A program made the position numbers and the translations under genes. A stretch of DNA of 64,000 bases from Corbicula japonica. Taxonomy: Eukaryota; Mollusca; Bivalvia; Venerida; Cyrenidae. The stretch covers positions 8,888,991-8,952,990 of the forward strand of contig JAZAYU010000015.1 in assembly GCA_038501625.1 (NCBI GenBank), given 5' to 3'. Positions within the stretch are counted from its first letter, which is position 1; each line of letters starts with the position of its first letter. Of the stretch, positions 1 to 11,324 are shown piece by piece. Below the pieces are notes generated by a model. The model did no database searches. It had not been told where the DNA came from and saw only the letters and a program-made list of their open reading frames with translations.

Positions 1-1303
1 CATACCCACCGGACTGGTTAACAACCTGCAAGGCGGTAACTATTTATTTTGCCGTCTTATCATTTCAATGGATCTCCTTCACCGCAATCCGTACGGAAGA
101 AAGTTTTTTTAAGTTTTTTTATGGTTTCATATAAGGGCTGTCTACAATCGTTATTGCATGATTTAACAGCAAACTCTCCATAAGAGCAGTTCACTGATAA
201 ATCTTGTACGAATAAATTTAATGTTATTAAGTTGGTTATTAATATATCTTTTTAAAAACTTTTCTAAACTTACCTAAAATAAAGCTAAGTTTAGAAAAGT
301 TAGAATAGTAAAGAAAAATGGACATAAAAATCACTTCAATTCTATTTAAACATTTAAACACAAAAAACTAAACACGCATTAATTTAAATGCCCACATAAA
401 AAATATATATATAATAAAAATGATACTGACAACAACAACATTAAATACTGAAGTATCTGACACAAGAGCAGCAATCGCATAATATTCAAAACACCAGGGC
501 TTAAAATCATAAAACTAAGATTGGAGACCAGTCTAACAAATCATCGTTTTATGATCTTGGTTCCTGCTTAACCAACCGATTAAAACAAGAGCAGCAATCG
601 CAAAATATCAAATTAAATAACACCAGGACGAGTCATCAAATGAATCTGCAACTTTTACAATAAACTGAATTTTTTTTCTTTAGTCTAACCATAATTGTAG
701 TTCAAACAGATAAAATATCTGAAACATGTGAGGGAGGCTATCGCCTAAAATCGTTCAGATAATGATGTAATGGGTTGTCAACTGCACTGAGTAAAATTTG
801 TCACGTATCCAGTGCATGTTGATCACATTACGCAAATATGTAACGTGCATTTGAATAAAAAAAAAGTGAAGTCACCGTCTGAAAAATAACTTTATATTAT
901 AGTGATACTAACGCAGTAAAATTCACTCACAACAAGTCCTAAAATGTACTGTGCCCAATGGACCAGTCGCCATTTCAGCCAATCAGATGCTTGAGATTTG
1001 AGACTGGTTTCCAATCTCAGTTTTATAACCTTCAGCCCTGATTAGACAAAATTTCCGGCGACCTTCGCTGCTGTTCAGTCATTTATATGTAATACAAAGT
1101 AGAACAATCAATATAAACCACATCTGAGACATTTGAAGTATTTCACTCTGAACTGTGAACAGGCAGCTTTAACAATGAAACTTCATAACTTCCTCTTTAT
1201 TGTTTATGATTAAACTGAAAGGACTTACCTGTTCGTTTATGCCGTGAACCGATTGAAATAGCCGTTGAGTTTGTGGAATTGTATCTCCAACTGGTTGCGT
1301 CAT
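1..1303 (-). CDS. 5' end of an unrecognised protein-coding gene (partial, runs off left edge)
   Basis: Reading the minus strand, an ATG at 1303-1301 opens 25 codons (1303-1229) starting MTQPVGDTIPQTQRLFQ. The exon ends in frame at a strong donor, CAG|GTAAGT. About 1.2 kb further on, a pyrimidine-rich acceptor (CCTTGCAG) is followed in the same phase by an open exon (25-1) reading VVNQSGGY before the window ends. Start, donor, acceptor and phase all agree, so I infer a real first and second coding exon. I do not recognise the family from 33 residues. The intron (26-1228) holds an A/T-rich repeat at 290-440 that recurs near 53560-53700, and two fragments of a fold-back MITE. The gene is head-to-head with GTDC1. 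The start could be shifted if an upstream non-coding exon exists. Confidence 0.6.
957..1040. repeat. Half copy of fold-back MITE family B
   Basis: This is one arm of the palindromic family described at 51289-51437, with the words CCATTTCAGCCAATCAGATG and CAATCTCAGTTTTATAACC. A shorter, more decayed piece lies at 497-570 in the same intron. Confidence 0.6.
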
Positions 1304-1387
1304 TTATTCTTTTTGAAGAGATACATGTGTTTAAATAGTCCAATCTATTCTTCTTTTATTTTTCATAAGTTAAAAAAATGCATCTAC

Positions 1388-1397
1388 TGCGCATGCA
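1388..1397. promoter_or_regulatory. NRF1-like palindrome upstream of the minus-strand gene
   Basis: TGCGCATGCA lies 85 bp upstream of the minus-strand start codon. The core resembles the NRF1 site common in animal housekeeping promoters. I infer promoter function from position only; no TATA box is evident. Confidence 0.3.
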
Positions 1398-1920
1398 TGT
1401 AAAAAGTGCAGAATATACGGTTGCGCATTAATGCCACGCTTTAACAAATTCCTACTGTAATGTTGGGCGCCAATTGAAGAACTTTATTCAATGTAATAAG
1501 CCATTTCTGGTCCATGAACATGTACACACATATAAATACATATTATATAATATAATCATAGACAATAACCAAACATGTGACAATGTGACCAATAACACAT
1601 ATTCCAAATCAAAATACAGAAAATCCAGTGAACTTCGTAAACAAGTGTGCAAAACATTCAACTTCCTGTTGAATAGTACGTTTTTGTTACGACTGATTTA
1701 AATGGTTGGTGCAGAACTTTTGTTTTTGTTTTCAAATATTCCGCACATCTCACAAATCCAGTCGCTCGTAAAAAATCGCTCCCTTGAACGTGACACTCTT
1801 TAATCGGCACTCGATATCCAAGAAACGGTAATACTTTCTTTCCTGGAAAATATTTTGATTAGTAAAATAGTAAATGCACATGTCACAGGCTCATCATTGC
1901 TGTTTTTTTATTCGATACCC

Positions 1921-2070
1921 CCGGACAAAAGATCATAAATAAGATTGAAACCCAGTCTCAAATCTCCAGCATTTGATTTGCTGAAATGTCGACTAGTTGC
2001 ACTTTCAGCAAATCAGATGCTTGAGATTTAAGACTGGTCTCCTGATTTAGTTTTATGATCTTGGGCCCAG
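1921..2070. repeat. Fold-back MITE family B, near full-length
   Basis: The two halves are imperfect reverse complements: GATCATAAATAAGATTG near the left end faces TTTAGTTTTATGATCTTGG at the right. The internal arms centre on CAGTCTCAAATCTCCAGCAT and its complement. No coding potential. Confidence 0.65.
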
Positions 2071-2082
2071 GGATCGGAGTCT

Positions 2083-2215
2083 TTCATGTGAGAAAGATGT
2101 TCAGCTAATTTACGGAAGGTCTGTGGTTCTATCCAGGTTACCTAAGAAGGTGTCTGAGAAAATGCCAAGAGGGACACCCAGGCTTCCTCCACCAAAAGTC
2201 TATACCCAGATATTT
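2083..2215 (+). mobile_element. 3' fragment of a bivalve V-type SINE
   Basis: The stretch contains the order CATGTGAGAAAG, GTTCAGCTAATTTACGGAAG, GGTTCTATCCAGG, AGGGACACCCAGG, CTTCCTCCACCA. The same order of words is found in the 3' body of the SINE on the minus strand at 15255-15509. The tRNA-like head is missing, so it is a truncated, aged copy. The 66-codon open frame over it is incidental. Confidence 0.6.
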
Positions 2216-2403
2216 AGGATACGAGGCAGTTACAATCATCAGAGCAGCGGTATCTTTAATACAATGGGGGTCCGTTCAAAGATTAAACACAATCCTAAAA
2301 ATATTCTGATTAATGGACATTAATATATAATAAATCGCGGTTTATGTTGAAATATGCCGTATATTCTGTCTAAATACTTGGGGGTAGATCCATTTCTACT
2401 CAG

Positions 2404-3105
2404 TTAAGGTATCGCAAACATTACAAATGGCGAAGACAGCAAAAATTTCAAAAAATGAATTTTGGGAGAAATACTTATTGCCACCTAGATTTAAGTAAAT
2501 AAATGGATTTAGCTATGGATGTAGTAAATGTTTGCAAGCTCAGTTTAGTCTAATTCATGTTCTAATTACCCAGCACATACTAAAACAAAAGAAAAACCAT
2601 TTGCATGAGAACTCTGAAATTCATGAACAATATACCAAAGCAACTCATACCTGAAATAAGTATATGCTACAATGTTTAGTGCCAATTCGTCAAAATAATG
2701 TTAGGGTTTTCAAGAAATTCAAGGAAAACTTACTTCATACTTTCACTTTCTACTTTCACTTTGAACCAGGAAGTAAGATTTCCTTGAATTTCTTGAAACC
2801 CCTAACATTATTTTGACGAATTGGCACTAAACATTGTAGACCAGCATATACTTATTTCAGGTATGAGTTGCTTTGTTCATGAATTTCAGAGTTCTCATGC
2901 AAACGGTTTTTCTTTTGTTTTAGTATGTGCTTGGTAATAAGATAATGAATTAGACTAAATTGAGCTTGTAAACATTTGCAACATCCATAGCTAAATACAT
3001 TTCTTTACTAAAATCTAGGTGGCAATGAGTATTTCCCCCAAAATCCATTTTTGAAATTTTAGCTAGTTTTCGCCATTTGCAATGTTTGCGACCTCTTAAA
3101 TATAC
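2404..3105. repeat. Long inverted repeat (arms about 340 bp, short loop)
   Basis: The sequence from about 2404 to 2745 is the imperfect reverse complement of about 2765 to 3105. Matching blocks include CGTCAAAATAATGTTAGGG against CCCTAACATTATTTTGACG, and CATACCTGAAATAAGTATAT against ATATACTTATTTCAGGTATG. The spacer is only tens of bases and contains repeated CTTTCACTTTC. A transcript through it would form a long hairpin. It lies 250 bp upstream of the GTDC1 start codon. No transposase frame is visible inside. Confidence 0.8.
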
Positions 3106-3351
3106 GAATCCTATAAATAAGTGTTTTGGTTTGTCAGTGAATTCAAGCCTCGAGGCACTTTCAAACAAAATTAAATTATTTTTGTTAGTTTCTGCAGCTG
3201 CTGAAACATCGCAAAATAATATATGAAATGCGCAAACATGCAGTGCCTTCCAAACACCACATCACGCCATCTACCGGATACCGTAAGTTTTCATATTCAA
3301 AATACAAACGCCCAGTGACTTCCCCTTACATGAAAACGCCACTTTTGTTAA

Positions 3352-6300
3352 ATGGCAAAAATACTTCTGATTGAACCCTTCTACACAGGGTCGCACAAAC
3401 AGCTGATCGATGTTCTCAACCAGCCGGGTACAGACCTTGTTACCCTTCCAGGCAAGAAATGGCAGTGGAAAGCTCGAACTTCGGCACTCTGGTTCAGCCA
3501 GATTATTTCCAGAAATCATAATTACAGGTGTGATAATCACTGATAATCTGATGTTATTTTTATGAATATCTGGTATTGACAAATAAATAACATGTTTGAG
3601 TAAAAAAGAAAGACATTGTTCTTTGCAGTTTTGGGTAGTTCACATATCTTTTTGTGGTTGATTAATATATTTGTGAACATCATTTAATTTAGCACAGTGT
3701 ACACTCGAAAGTCCGACCCTACTTCCGATAGCGCTGACTATACACATAGCCATCACGAAGGAGCTGTACTCCAAATATTTAGAGGAACGCATGCTTCTTT
3801 AACATTTAATATTTTGACATTTTATATTTTTCATTAATTGGCAAGCGTTACCTCGTCGTAATTGCCATAAAATAAAAAAAAAGATAAATAAGCATTTACG
3901 ACATCATATTTATAGGACTAGAAGGAGCTGGTTAAAAAGCGGATAAGAAATTGAATAAAGAGTAATTATTTAATTCTTTTACTTTAAATACTTATACTAG
4001 CAAGAAATAGAGTGTGTCGAGTTATAAAATGAATGTTAACTTCAAAAAAATACGATAGATCACCAAAATTTACAAAAAAAATGTCAATCGTGTCACTTCA
4101 AACGTCCATTTCAAACTTTATTTACATTTTTTGGCCGAAATTCGTTTTACTATGTGAAATGTATTCATTACTGTATCACTTCATGTAGTTAAATCTTGTC
4201 CCAACCCGGAAGTAGGGTCGGACTTTCGAGTGTACACTGTGATTAGGGCATGCAGAAAGACAGATGTTTTGCAATTTGCCATGTTATTTGATGAAAAACA
4301 ACTGACAGTTCCACAGACCTAGAAAATTTAGGGCTGCACCTTGGAAAACAACTGGCAAAATATTTACTCATCCTAGTTTTACACTATTTTTTAAGGATTA
4401 CAATAAGATAATTATTTTCAAGCATTTTTGATCTGCTTGATTATGAAAAGTTGAAATCATAAAAATATTTTATGTCTTTATTCTTAAATGTTCAGTGTTC
4501 TATTGACTAATGCTGCATCAAAATGCCCTCTGTAAATTTAAGATTTATTTAATAATACCACCATATTTACTGATTCATACTGTATCATTACAGTGTCAAG
4601 TTTTTTTAAGTGAGGCTTATTTATTGTGACATCACCCTTGATTGATCATGTGCACATTAATCATATGACCTCTGTTGTTTTCAGGACCCTTTTTGCCAGT
4701 TCTGTGTTAAACCTTGCAGAGTTGATTGCACTTCGGCCAGACCTGTCACAACTTCAAAAAGTGTTGTACTTTCATGAAAACCAACTGGCATATCCTGTTA
4801 GAAAACAGCAGGACAGAGATTTTCAGTTTGGTTACAACCAGATTCTCTCAAGGTTTGTTTGAAAATGTTTTTACAGCTGCTTGCTTTTAAAATAAAGTTT
4901 CAAAGCTTTCAGATTCTCATTATCTAACCAGTTTATGTAAACCAATCCTAACAAGAACTGATTCCAGAATTTAAAAAATAAAGTACATGTAGACATATTG
5001 AAAGTAGAAGGGGTTTGATGAAAATAAAGGGAATTCTGGGCTCAAAATGAACAAAATGGTAGCTATTCCCTGTCCTTCGCTTCTTACTGAGACCTCTGCA
5101 GATGATAAAACCACATTTAGAGTAAAACCTCCCCCATAAAGTATATAAGAAAATGACAACCTAAGTTTGTAATACATGTATTATCAGTTTCAAAAAGACA
5201 CCACAAACAATTTACAAAACAGATTGGTACATTCAATGGCAAAACATTTTGCCACTCTGGGTTTAAACTAGGTTCTATTTCTGAATAGAATTGAAATTGT
5301 CATCCAGTATTGACTTTGTCTAGTTCTGTATAGTCTTAGGTTTGTAGTCTGCATTCTTTACTACCAGTAATAAACAATCTACTTTCAAGCTTAACATTGA
5401 TAATTTCATATTATTGTCTTTTTCAGCTTAACTGCTGATGTTATTCTTTTTAACTCCCACTACAATATGGAGTCCTTCTTGTCCAATATATCGACTCATC
5501 TAAAACTGATCCCAGATCATCGTCCAAAGAATATTGCTGACCAGATCAGACCGAAATGCCATGTGCTGTATTTCCCCATTATATTTCCGCCACGAAAGGA
5601 CACATGCAGTAAAACAAAACTGACACAAAGTTCATGTACCAGTGTTATGGAAGCAGAGGCTTCTTGTATTAAGGATGAGAACAATAAAACAGAACTGGTA
5701 GAATGTGCTGAAACTAGAAAACTGGAAACAAATGATGAACATAAGCACTCATTTGGAAATGAAAGATTTACATTTATCAATGAAATAGATCACAAAGAAA
5801 ATGCAAATATGAATAAACAAAACAGGAGCAATAATGGGGATTCAAATAGCATAATTGATGAATCTGGAAATTCTGAAAACAAGAAGTCTGTCACTGACAA
5901 CAAAGAGCTAACTGGTAATTTTACAGGTTTAAAAAGTGATGAGCTAATTGGGTCAGCAAATTCAGCAAACAGTGAGGTAGTGAAGGCAAAGGGAAGTGCA
6001 ATAACCACCAGTGATACATCCCTTGTATCTGATAGAATATGTGTAGCAGATGATGCACTGTTTAATATGGTTCCAAGTTCTATGAATAATGATGGAATTC
6101 TGGAAGTTCCCAAGAAGAAATTAAGAATTGATAAAGTTGATAAACCTTTACACATAGTGTGGCCTCACAGATGGTAAATAACATACTGCATTACCAGACC
6201 TTCTTTCTAATATGGTATTTTCTTGTAATTTATAATAATTTAATCTTTTATTCTATCACATACAGCTCCTATCCCATGGGTGACCAGTGTAGATCCAGAT

Positions 6301-9300
6301 CACCCTGAAACATCTGTGCTGTCTGATCAGGATCTACACTGGTTGCTTCAAGATTCATTTGATTATTTCTGTCCAAGAAGCAGAGTGTAGATCCAGATAA
6401 GATGATGAACAGATGTGCCAGCTGATCTGGATCTACACTGGTGGACTAAAAGGCTTATCCATGGACAAACTATCAAAGCTTGACTCTACTTAATTTCTTC
6501 AAAGCTATAAGTGAGAATTTTATTTCTTGGTCAGTACTACATGATTTCAGGGGCTGATCCAGAGGGGGTTCAGTAGGTTTTCACGAACCCCCTTTCTGGG
6601 TAGAAATATTTAATTTTCAAGAGTATTGCAGCCAGAAAGCTGGCAATTATCATGTAACTACCTTCAGACTGTCCCAAAGACCTCCTTTTCTAAAACTTTT
6701 GCATCCAGCCTTGGATTGAATATCCTTTGAAATAACTCATTGGAAGATAAGGGTCACATTTTTCTGATGTTTTCTGTACAGTAACAGCTTCGTTGTAAAA
6801 GAGATCCAAAGTTGGAAATGTACATGTCAAGCATGATAATACATAGAATAATATTTCATCACATTAATTTATTTATCCCTGCCACATTGAAATTTGAAAA
6901 TAAATAATTGAATAATATGCAATTATCTCTTTTATCCAGCATAATGTTGTTAACTTGCAGGGAGCATGATAAAGATCCGGAGATGTTTTTCAGAGTTATG
7001 TTACAACTCAAGGATTCTGGGGCTGAGTTTAGACTTTCCGTGTTAGGGGAAACTTTTACAGATGTTCCTGGTAGGTACACATGTGATTGGATACTTTTCG
7101 GTAGTCAGGGATTTCAATTAATCCTATTTCTTGTATTTTGATGCAAGCAAATTTGAATTTTCCACATTCGACCTCACATTATTTCTGAAAATTTAAAGTG
7201 ACTTGTCAAGCCTGTTCAACCCATATGGTTCATTAGTTTGACAGTTCACTCCTTATAACTGATTAGTCTAAGCCATTTCACCCATTTAGTTGATTGGTCT
7301 AAGCCAGTTCAACCCATTTAGTTGATTGGTCTAGGCCAGTTTAACCCATTAAGTTGATTGGTCTAAGTCAGTTCACCCATTTAGTTGATTGGTGTAAGCC
7401 AGTTCAACCATTTAGTTGATTGGTCTAAGCCAGTTCACCCATTTAGTTGATTGCTCTAAGCCAGCAGTTCAACCATTTAGTTGATCGGTCTAAGCCTGTT
7501 CAACTATTCAGTTGATTGGTCTAAGCCTGTTCAACCATTTAGTTGATTGGTCTAAGCCAGTTAAACCCATAAAGTTGCTAAGTCTAACCCAGTTCAACCC
7601 ATACAGTTCATAAGTCTAAGCCAATTCAATGTTTATAGTTGATTTGTTCAAATCATTGAACCCATATAGTTGATAAGCCTAAGCCAGTTCAACCCATATA
7701 GTTGCTTAGTCTAAGCCAGATCAATCAAAATAGTAGATTATAAAAATTAGACACTTTTCCCTTAGGAAGGCAAGCTTCCGTTTTGATTGCAGATATTTTT
7801 GAAGAAAGCAGAGTAAAGTTGATGGATGAGATAGATCACTGGGGCTTCAAGGCATCGAAGGAAGATTATTACAATGTGCTCCGAGAGGCCGACTGTGTAG
7901 TGTCTTCTGCATTACACGAGTTCTTTGGGGTTGCCATGTAAGATTGTCTATGCTTTGTGTTAACACTTTCTCATTTGTTAGAGGTAACTGTGGTATTACT
8001 TAAACTTTGCTCCAAATTCAGTTAAACCTGCCTTAGCAGCCACCTACATTCACCAACCACCTGTCTTAAACAGCCAGTTTGAATAATATTATGTCCTAAA
8101 CTGATATTTTGAAATTGATCTAATTTTTTAACCTGTCTTAGCTACCTGAGTTAAGACACTTTTTGTCACTCCCTTGGGTGGCTGCTTAATACAGTTTTGA
8201 CTGTATATGAATTTTAAAGCATGTGCAACCTGTTTAGATCAAGATTAGCTTGCATATTGGTCAGAAATACACTGTTTTCCCACATCGTAAATCCGTATAT
8301 GGAGGAAAGGGTTACTTTTGCAGGAATAAATATTAACAGAGATAGGGCAAATGACATTTTATTGCTGGTGTTAATTTGCAGTTAGATTTTTCTCAAAAGA
8401 TAAGCTATTAGGTGGTTAGATGTCACTGTTGTTTGATTGTGCAGGCTTTTTTCTCTTGCAAAATATGCTAATTTTCACCAGCAATTACAATGATCCCACA
8501 GTTAAATTTTAAAAATTACTCTCCATTTTTTTTTACATATTTTTAACCATTTATTACACAATAAAACTTTTATGGCATTGGCGAACAGTGTAGATCCGGA
8601 TCAGTCAGCACATCCTTGCCATCTGATCAGGAACTACATTGTTCACTTTTAGTTCCATTAAGTTATTTCTGATCAAAAAGTGACCAGTGTAGATCCAGAT
8701 CAGATGGCAAAGATGGGCTGGCTGATCAGGATCTTCTCTGGTGGCACACGCGATAAAACCAGTATACAGTCAAACCTGTGCTGACCACCTGTAAATAAAG
8801 TCCACATGTATATTGTGCTTTGAAGTTATTATTGCTTCTCTCCGAAAATTCATAAATTCTTCTCTTTTGAAGGTTGGAAGCTGTCCATCTTGGCTGTTAC
8901 CCACTGTGTCCTAACAGATTGGTTTATCCAGAGATCTTTCCCAGTAAGTCATCTTCCCAAAGAATAGCAGCAAAGAAAGAACTCTTCCGCATGCTAGACT
9001 AAGTGCTAGAACCTTAATGAAATGGAACCAGTAGTTTTGACTTAAACACTTCAAGGTTGTCCATATATTGAAATTATTTAGTTAATTGTTGATTGCTACA
9101 CACAAATTTTCCTTTTTATATAATTATCTTGCAACTTTAAAACAGGGACCTGTGAGAATTTCTGTACAAGTCTTAATTCTTTACTCCATTCACGTGTACC
9201 ATATATGGATTTTCTTGCATACCAGATCAGGACATCCGGTGTTTTCACCCGTGTAGGAAATTTTGATCCTACACCCCTCATGTAGAATGAGTCACGTGAG

Positions 9301-11204
9301 TGACGTCATATATTTAAGTTAGTGAGGTCATTTTTAAAAAAGGTTTGCGTTAATGGCAATATTTCAGCATAAAGAAAATAAATAAGTTTGTATACATACA
9401 CAGAAATGTTATAAATAATAAAAGGTATGCAAGAAAAAGTATCTTGCATGAGACATTCGGTAAAGAAAGAAAAATCTGTCACCTCGGGTGAACTGTTTTG
9501 GCGGGAACTCAGCAGAGCCTCGTTCCCGCAAAACAGTTAACCCTCGGTGACAGATTTTTCCATCTTCACCTCACACTCGTGCATGATACTTATAATATCA
9601 CATGTGAAACCAGTGTAGATCCATACACATCTGTGCTGTCTGATCTGGATCTACACTGACCACTTCTTGGTCAGAAATAACCTAATGAATCTAAAAGTGA
9701 AAAGTGTAGATCCAGATCAGACACATTGGATGTGCCAGCTGATCTGGATCTACATTGTTTGCCCATGTATAAAGTCATATCACATGGAAAAAAAAAGTTT
9801 AGTAGAATACTTTGTTTACAATATGACCATGATGACCAAATTAAGAAATAACACACCTAAAAAAAGATAGAGATTCATTAGGTTATTTCTGACCAAAAAG
9901 CTACCAGTGTAGATCCAGATTAGATGGTCCAGGTTGCACATGCATTAAAACCAAAAATATATAATAAAAATTAATGTCTAATATTATAAATATTCTTTCA
10001 GAAGAATGTCTTTACAATACAGAGCAACAACTCTTCAAGAAATTAAGAGAATTCTGTAGAAAACCTTACATTGTAAGATCAAAGGAAACAGTGGTAAGTA
10101 CTGCACCCATAATATACCGTGCACTTACTACAAATTTCGATTTCAATTAGAATTTGAACCAGCAAGCGACCTCTGTAAATATCTGTTGCACGGCAACACT
10201 TCAAAAGACGCCGATCACGTTTTATGTCATGTTACTACTTTTAGAACTGCTGCTCCAGACGATGCGTTCAACTTCCAATAAGGGTTTAACAGTCAATCAA
10301 CTTTTTGTCGCTGTGAGTTGATCCTCATTGAACTGAAAATTTTCGTTTTCTAAAGAATTGATTGGTACATGTAGCAGTGAAGCAATAACAAATGGTGTGG
10401 CTTAAGGTGTGATGAACTATGAACAGCGTTCTGTCAATTGAACATTCCTGCTAATTCTTAAAGTAAATATCAGTCGCTGCATCACGCATTTGATGTTTTG
10501 GTTGCAAGCCAAAATCTAACAAAATCAAATTTTGTAGTATATTCATTTTATACTGGTAGTCAACACAGATGCTACATCATTAATGGTTTACTTTTGTGTT
10601 GTGGTATGGGAGTTTTAAGGCACTTTTATTTCAGATTTTTTTTTGTCAGTCTCAGGGGCAGATCCAGAGGGGATGCATTCGGGTTTCTCAAACCTCTTTA
10701 AAGCAGCAATATTTAATTTTCCTGGTCCTTTTTTTGTTGGAAAGTTGGGAATTATCTAAGACTGCTATAGGCAAAACCCCCTTTTTGAAATCTTGCATCC
10801 GGCACTAGTCTTGTTTCACTGCACCTTATGACATTGTTTCCAATTTCTTTATCAATAAATATGAACAGCTTTGGTTTGCAAATTAATCAGTTGTAACAGT
10901 GAAAAAATGGGCTATATGATAGCAGTTATACTGTGCATTCCATTAAGCCATGCAAGTACAGTCAGACCTGTATTAACCAACCACCCAAAGGAGTGACAAA
11001 AAAGGCTACTTAACACAGGAGTTTTTTAAGCATAAAGACAGGTAAAAATTTGAACAAAATGTCAGTTTCGTATATATTCAAACTGGCTGCTAAGACATGT
11101 TCAGCTGTATACCTTTTTCCTTTTATTTTCAGGTAAACACAGATCAATACTCCTGGGATACACTGAAAGATCAATTTGAAAAGATTTTAAAATATGAACC
11201 TTGA
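3352..11204 (+). CDS. GTDC1: tRNA-queuosine alpha-mannosyltransferase (GTDC1/QTMAN), complete
   Basis: Coding exons: 3352-3527, 4685-4852, 5427-6173, 6961-7070, 7793-7937, 8873-8943, 10002-10093, 11133-11204. All have GT-AG borders, join in phase and give 1581 nt (526 residues). The start [18 protein letters not shown] matches the family N-terminus (DUF3524-type). Later blocks match the vertebrate protein as I know it: [54 protein letters not shown] and [23 protein letters not shown] has the E-x7-E pattern of GT4-type retaining glycosyltransferases. The family enzyme moves mannose from GDP-mannose to queuosine at the wobble position of tRNA-Asp. The protein is about 70 residues longer than the roughly 458-residue human form. 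The extra length sits in exon 3 (about residues 172-353), a hydrophilic Asn/Ser/Glu/Lys-rich segment between the two glycosyltransferase lobes. Introns carry MITEs and a minisatellite. Confidence is high. Confidence 0.95.
3693..4241. mobile_element. Non-autonomous DNA transposon (MITE) with perfect 35-bp TIRs
   Basis: Positions 3693-3727 and 4207-4241 are exact reverse complements over 35 bases, beginning CACAGTGTACACTCGAAAGT. The 479-bp interior is A/T-rich without a transposase frame, so it must depend on an enzyme from elsewhere. The end sequence resembles pogo/JRK-type elements (CAGTGTACWCTCGA), which is an inference. A clear target-site duplication is not visible. It sits in intron 1 of GTDC1. 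Perfect ends imply a recent insertion. Confidence 0.85.
6270..6472. repeat. Nested-palindrome MITE family A
   Basis: Four alternating copies of GTGTAGATCCAGATCA and its complement TGATCAGGATCTACACT lie around a centre with TTATTTCTGTCCAAGAAGC. Family structure is given at 63512-63735. It lies in GTDC1 intron 3. Confidence 0.75.
6549..6715 (+). repeat. Dispersed repeat family D
   Basis: The block runs from GGGCTGATCCAGAGGGGG to CTTTTGCATCCAGCC. The same order of words recurs at 10655-10805, 12722-12895, 13492-13600 and 22040-22140, and in part (reversed) near 30365-30420. The copies are diverged, so the family is old. It has no coding frame and no obvious terminal repeats. Confidence 0.6.
7203..7733. 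repeat. Minisatellite, about 31-33-bp unit, in GTDC1 intron 4
   Basis: About 16 diverged units carry the core AGTTGATTGGTCTAAGCCAG plus TTCAACCCATTT. Outer units are more diverged (AGTTGCTTAGTCTAAGCCAG) than central ones, as expected for an array that grows and homogenises from the middle. Confidence 0.9.
8019..8206. repeat. Fold-back repeat family E
   Basis: The left end CAGTTAAACCTGCCTTAGC faces ACAGTTTTGACTGTA at the right end, and the interior carries CACTCCCTTGGGTGGCTG. An inverted relative lies at 10968-11110 (TACAGTCAGACCTG ... ACCACCCAAAGGAGTGAC), and an end fragment at 8765-8795. All lie in GTDC1 introns. Confidence 0.6.
8575..8757. repeat. Nested-palindrome MITE family A
   Basis: The copy begins near GGCATTGGCGAACAGTGTAG and includes both halves, with TTATTTCTGATCAAAAAG at the centre. 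The outermost CCCTTT/AAAGGG ends are lost. Confidence 0.75.
9213..9600. repeat. Dispersed repeat also found at the right edge of the window
   Basis: The segment TTCTTGCATACCAGATCAGG ... CACCCGTGTAGGAAATT ... GTAGAATGAGTCACGTGA (9211-9300) recurs at 63891-64000. Downstream here is an inverted pair: GTCACCTCGGGTGAACTG / CAGTTAACCCTCGGTGAC, with GCGGGAACTC / CGTTCCCGC between. Each family-A copy (9605-9770 and 9885-9945) then follows within 300 bp. Confidence 0.55.
9605..9770. repeat. Nested-palindrome MITE family A, nearly complete
   Basis: All four GTGTAGATC arms are present. A truncated second copy at 9880-9945 repeats the TTAGGTTATTTCTGACCAAA centre. Both lie just upstream of GTDC1 exon 7. 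Confidence 0.75.
10118..10500 (+). repeat. Old repeat, plus-strand member of an inverted pair
   Basis: Words such as TACTACAAATTTCGATTTCA, GAACTGCTGCTCCAGA, CAGCGTTCTGTCAATTGAAC and GATGTTTTGGTTGCAAGCC occur in the same order, reverse-complemented, at 13968-14350. The two copies face each other around the 3' end of GTDC1 and the minisatellite after it. Confidence 0.6.
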
Positions 11205-11234
11205 ATTTAGTACAAACATCTAATGAAAAATAAT

Positions 11235-11240
11235 AATAAA
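11235..11240 (+). promoter_or_regulatory. Candidate polyadenylation signal of GTDC1
   Basis: AATAAA lies 31 bases after the GTDC1 stop codon, within an A-rich run. It would give a very short 3' UTR. The minisatellite starting about 85 bp later would then lie outside the transcript. Confidence 0.4.
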
Positions 11241-11324
11241 AAATAACTTTGAGACTTCACTCAGTTTGTCAATTATAGTCCATTAAAATTGACGAAGTCT
11301 TATATCTTGATTTTGGAATCTACT

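Noticed and set aside
2123..2323. 66-codon frame MVLSRLPKKVSEKMPR...
   Set aside because: It overlaps a SINE 3' fragment and has no splice or homology support.
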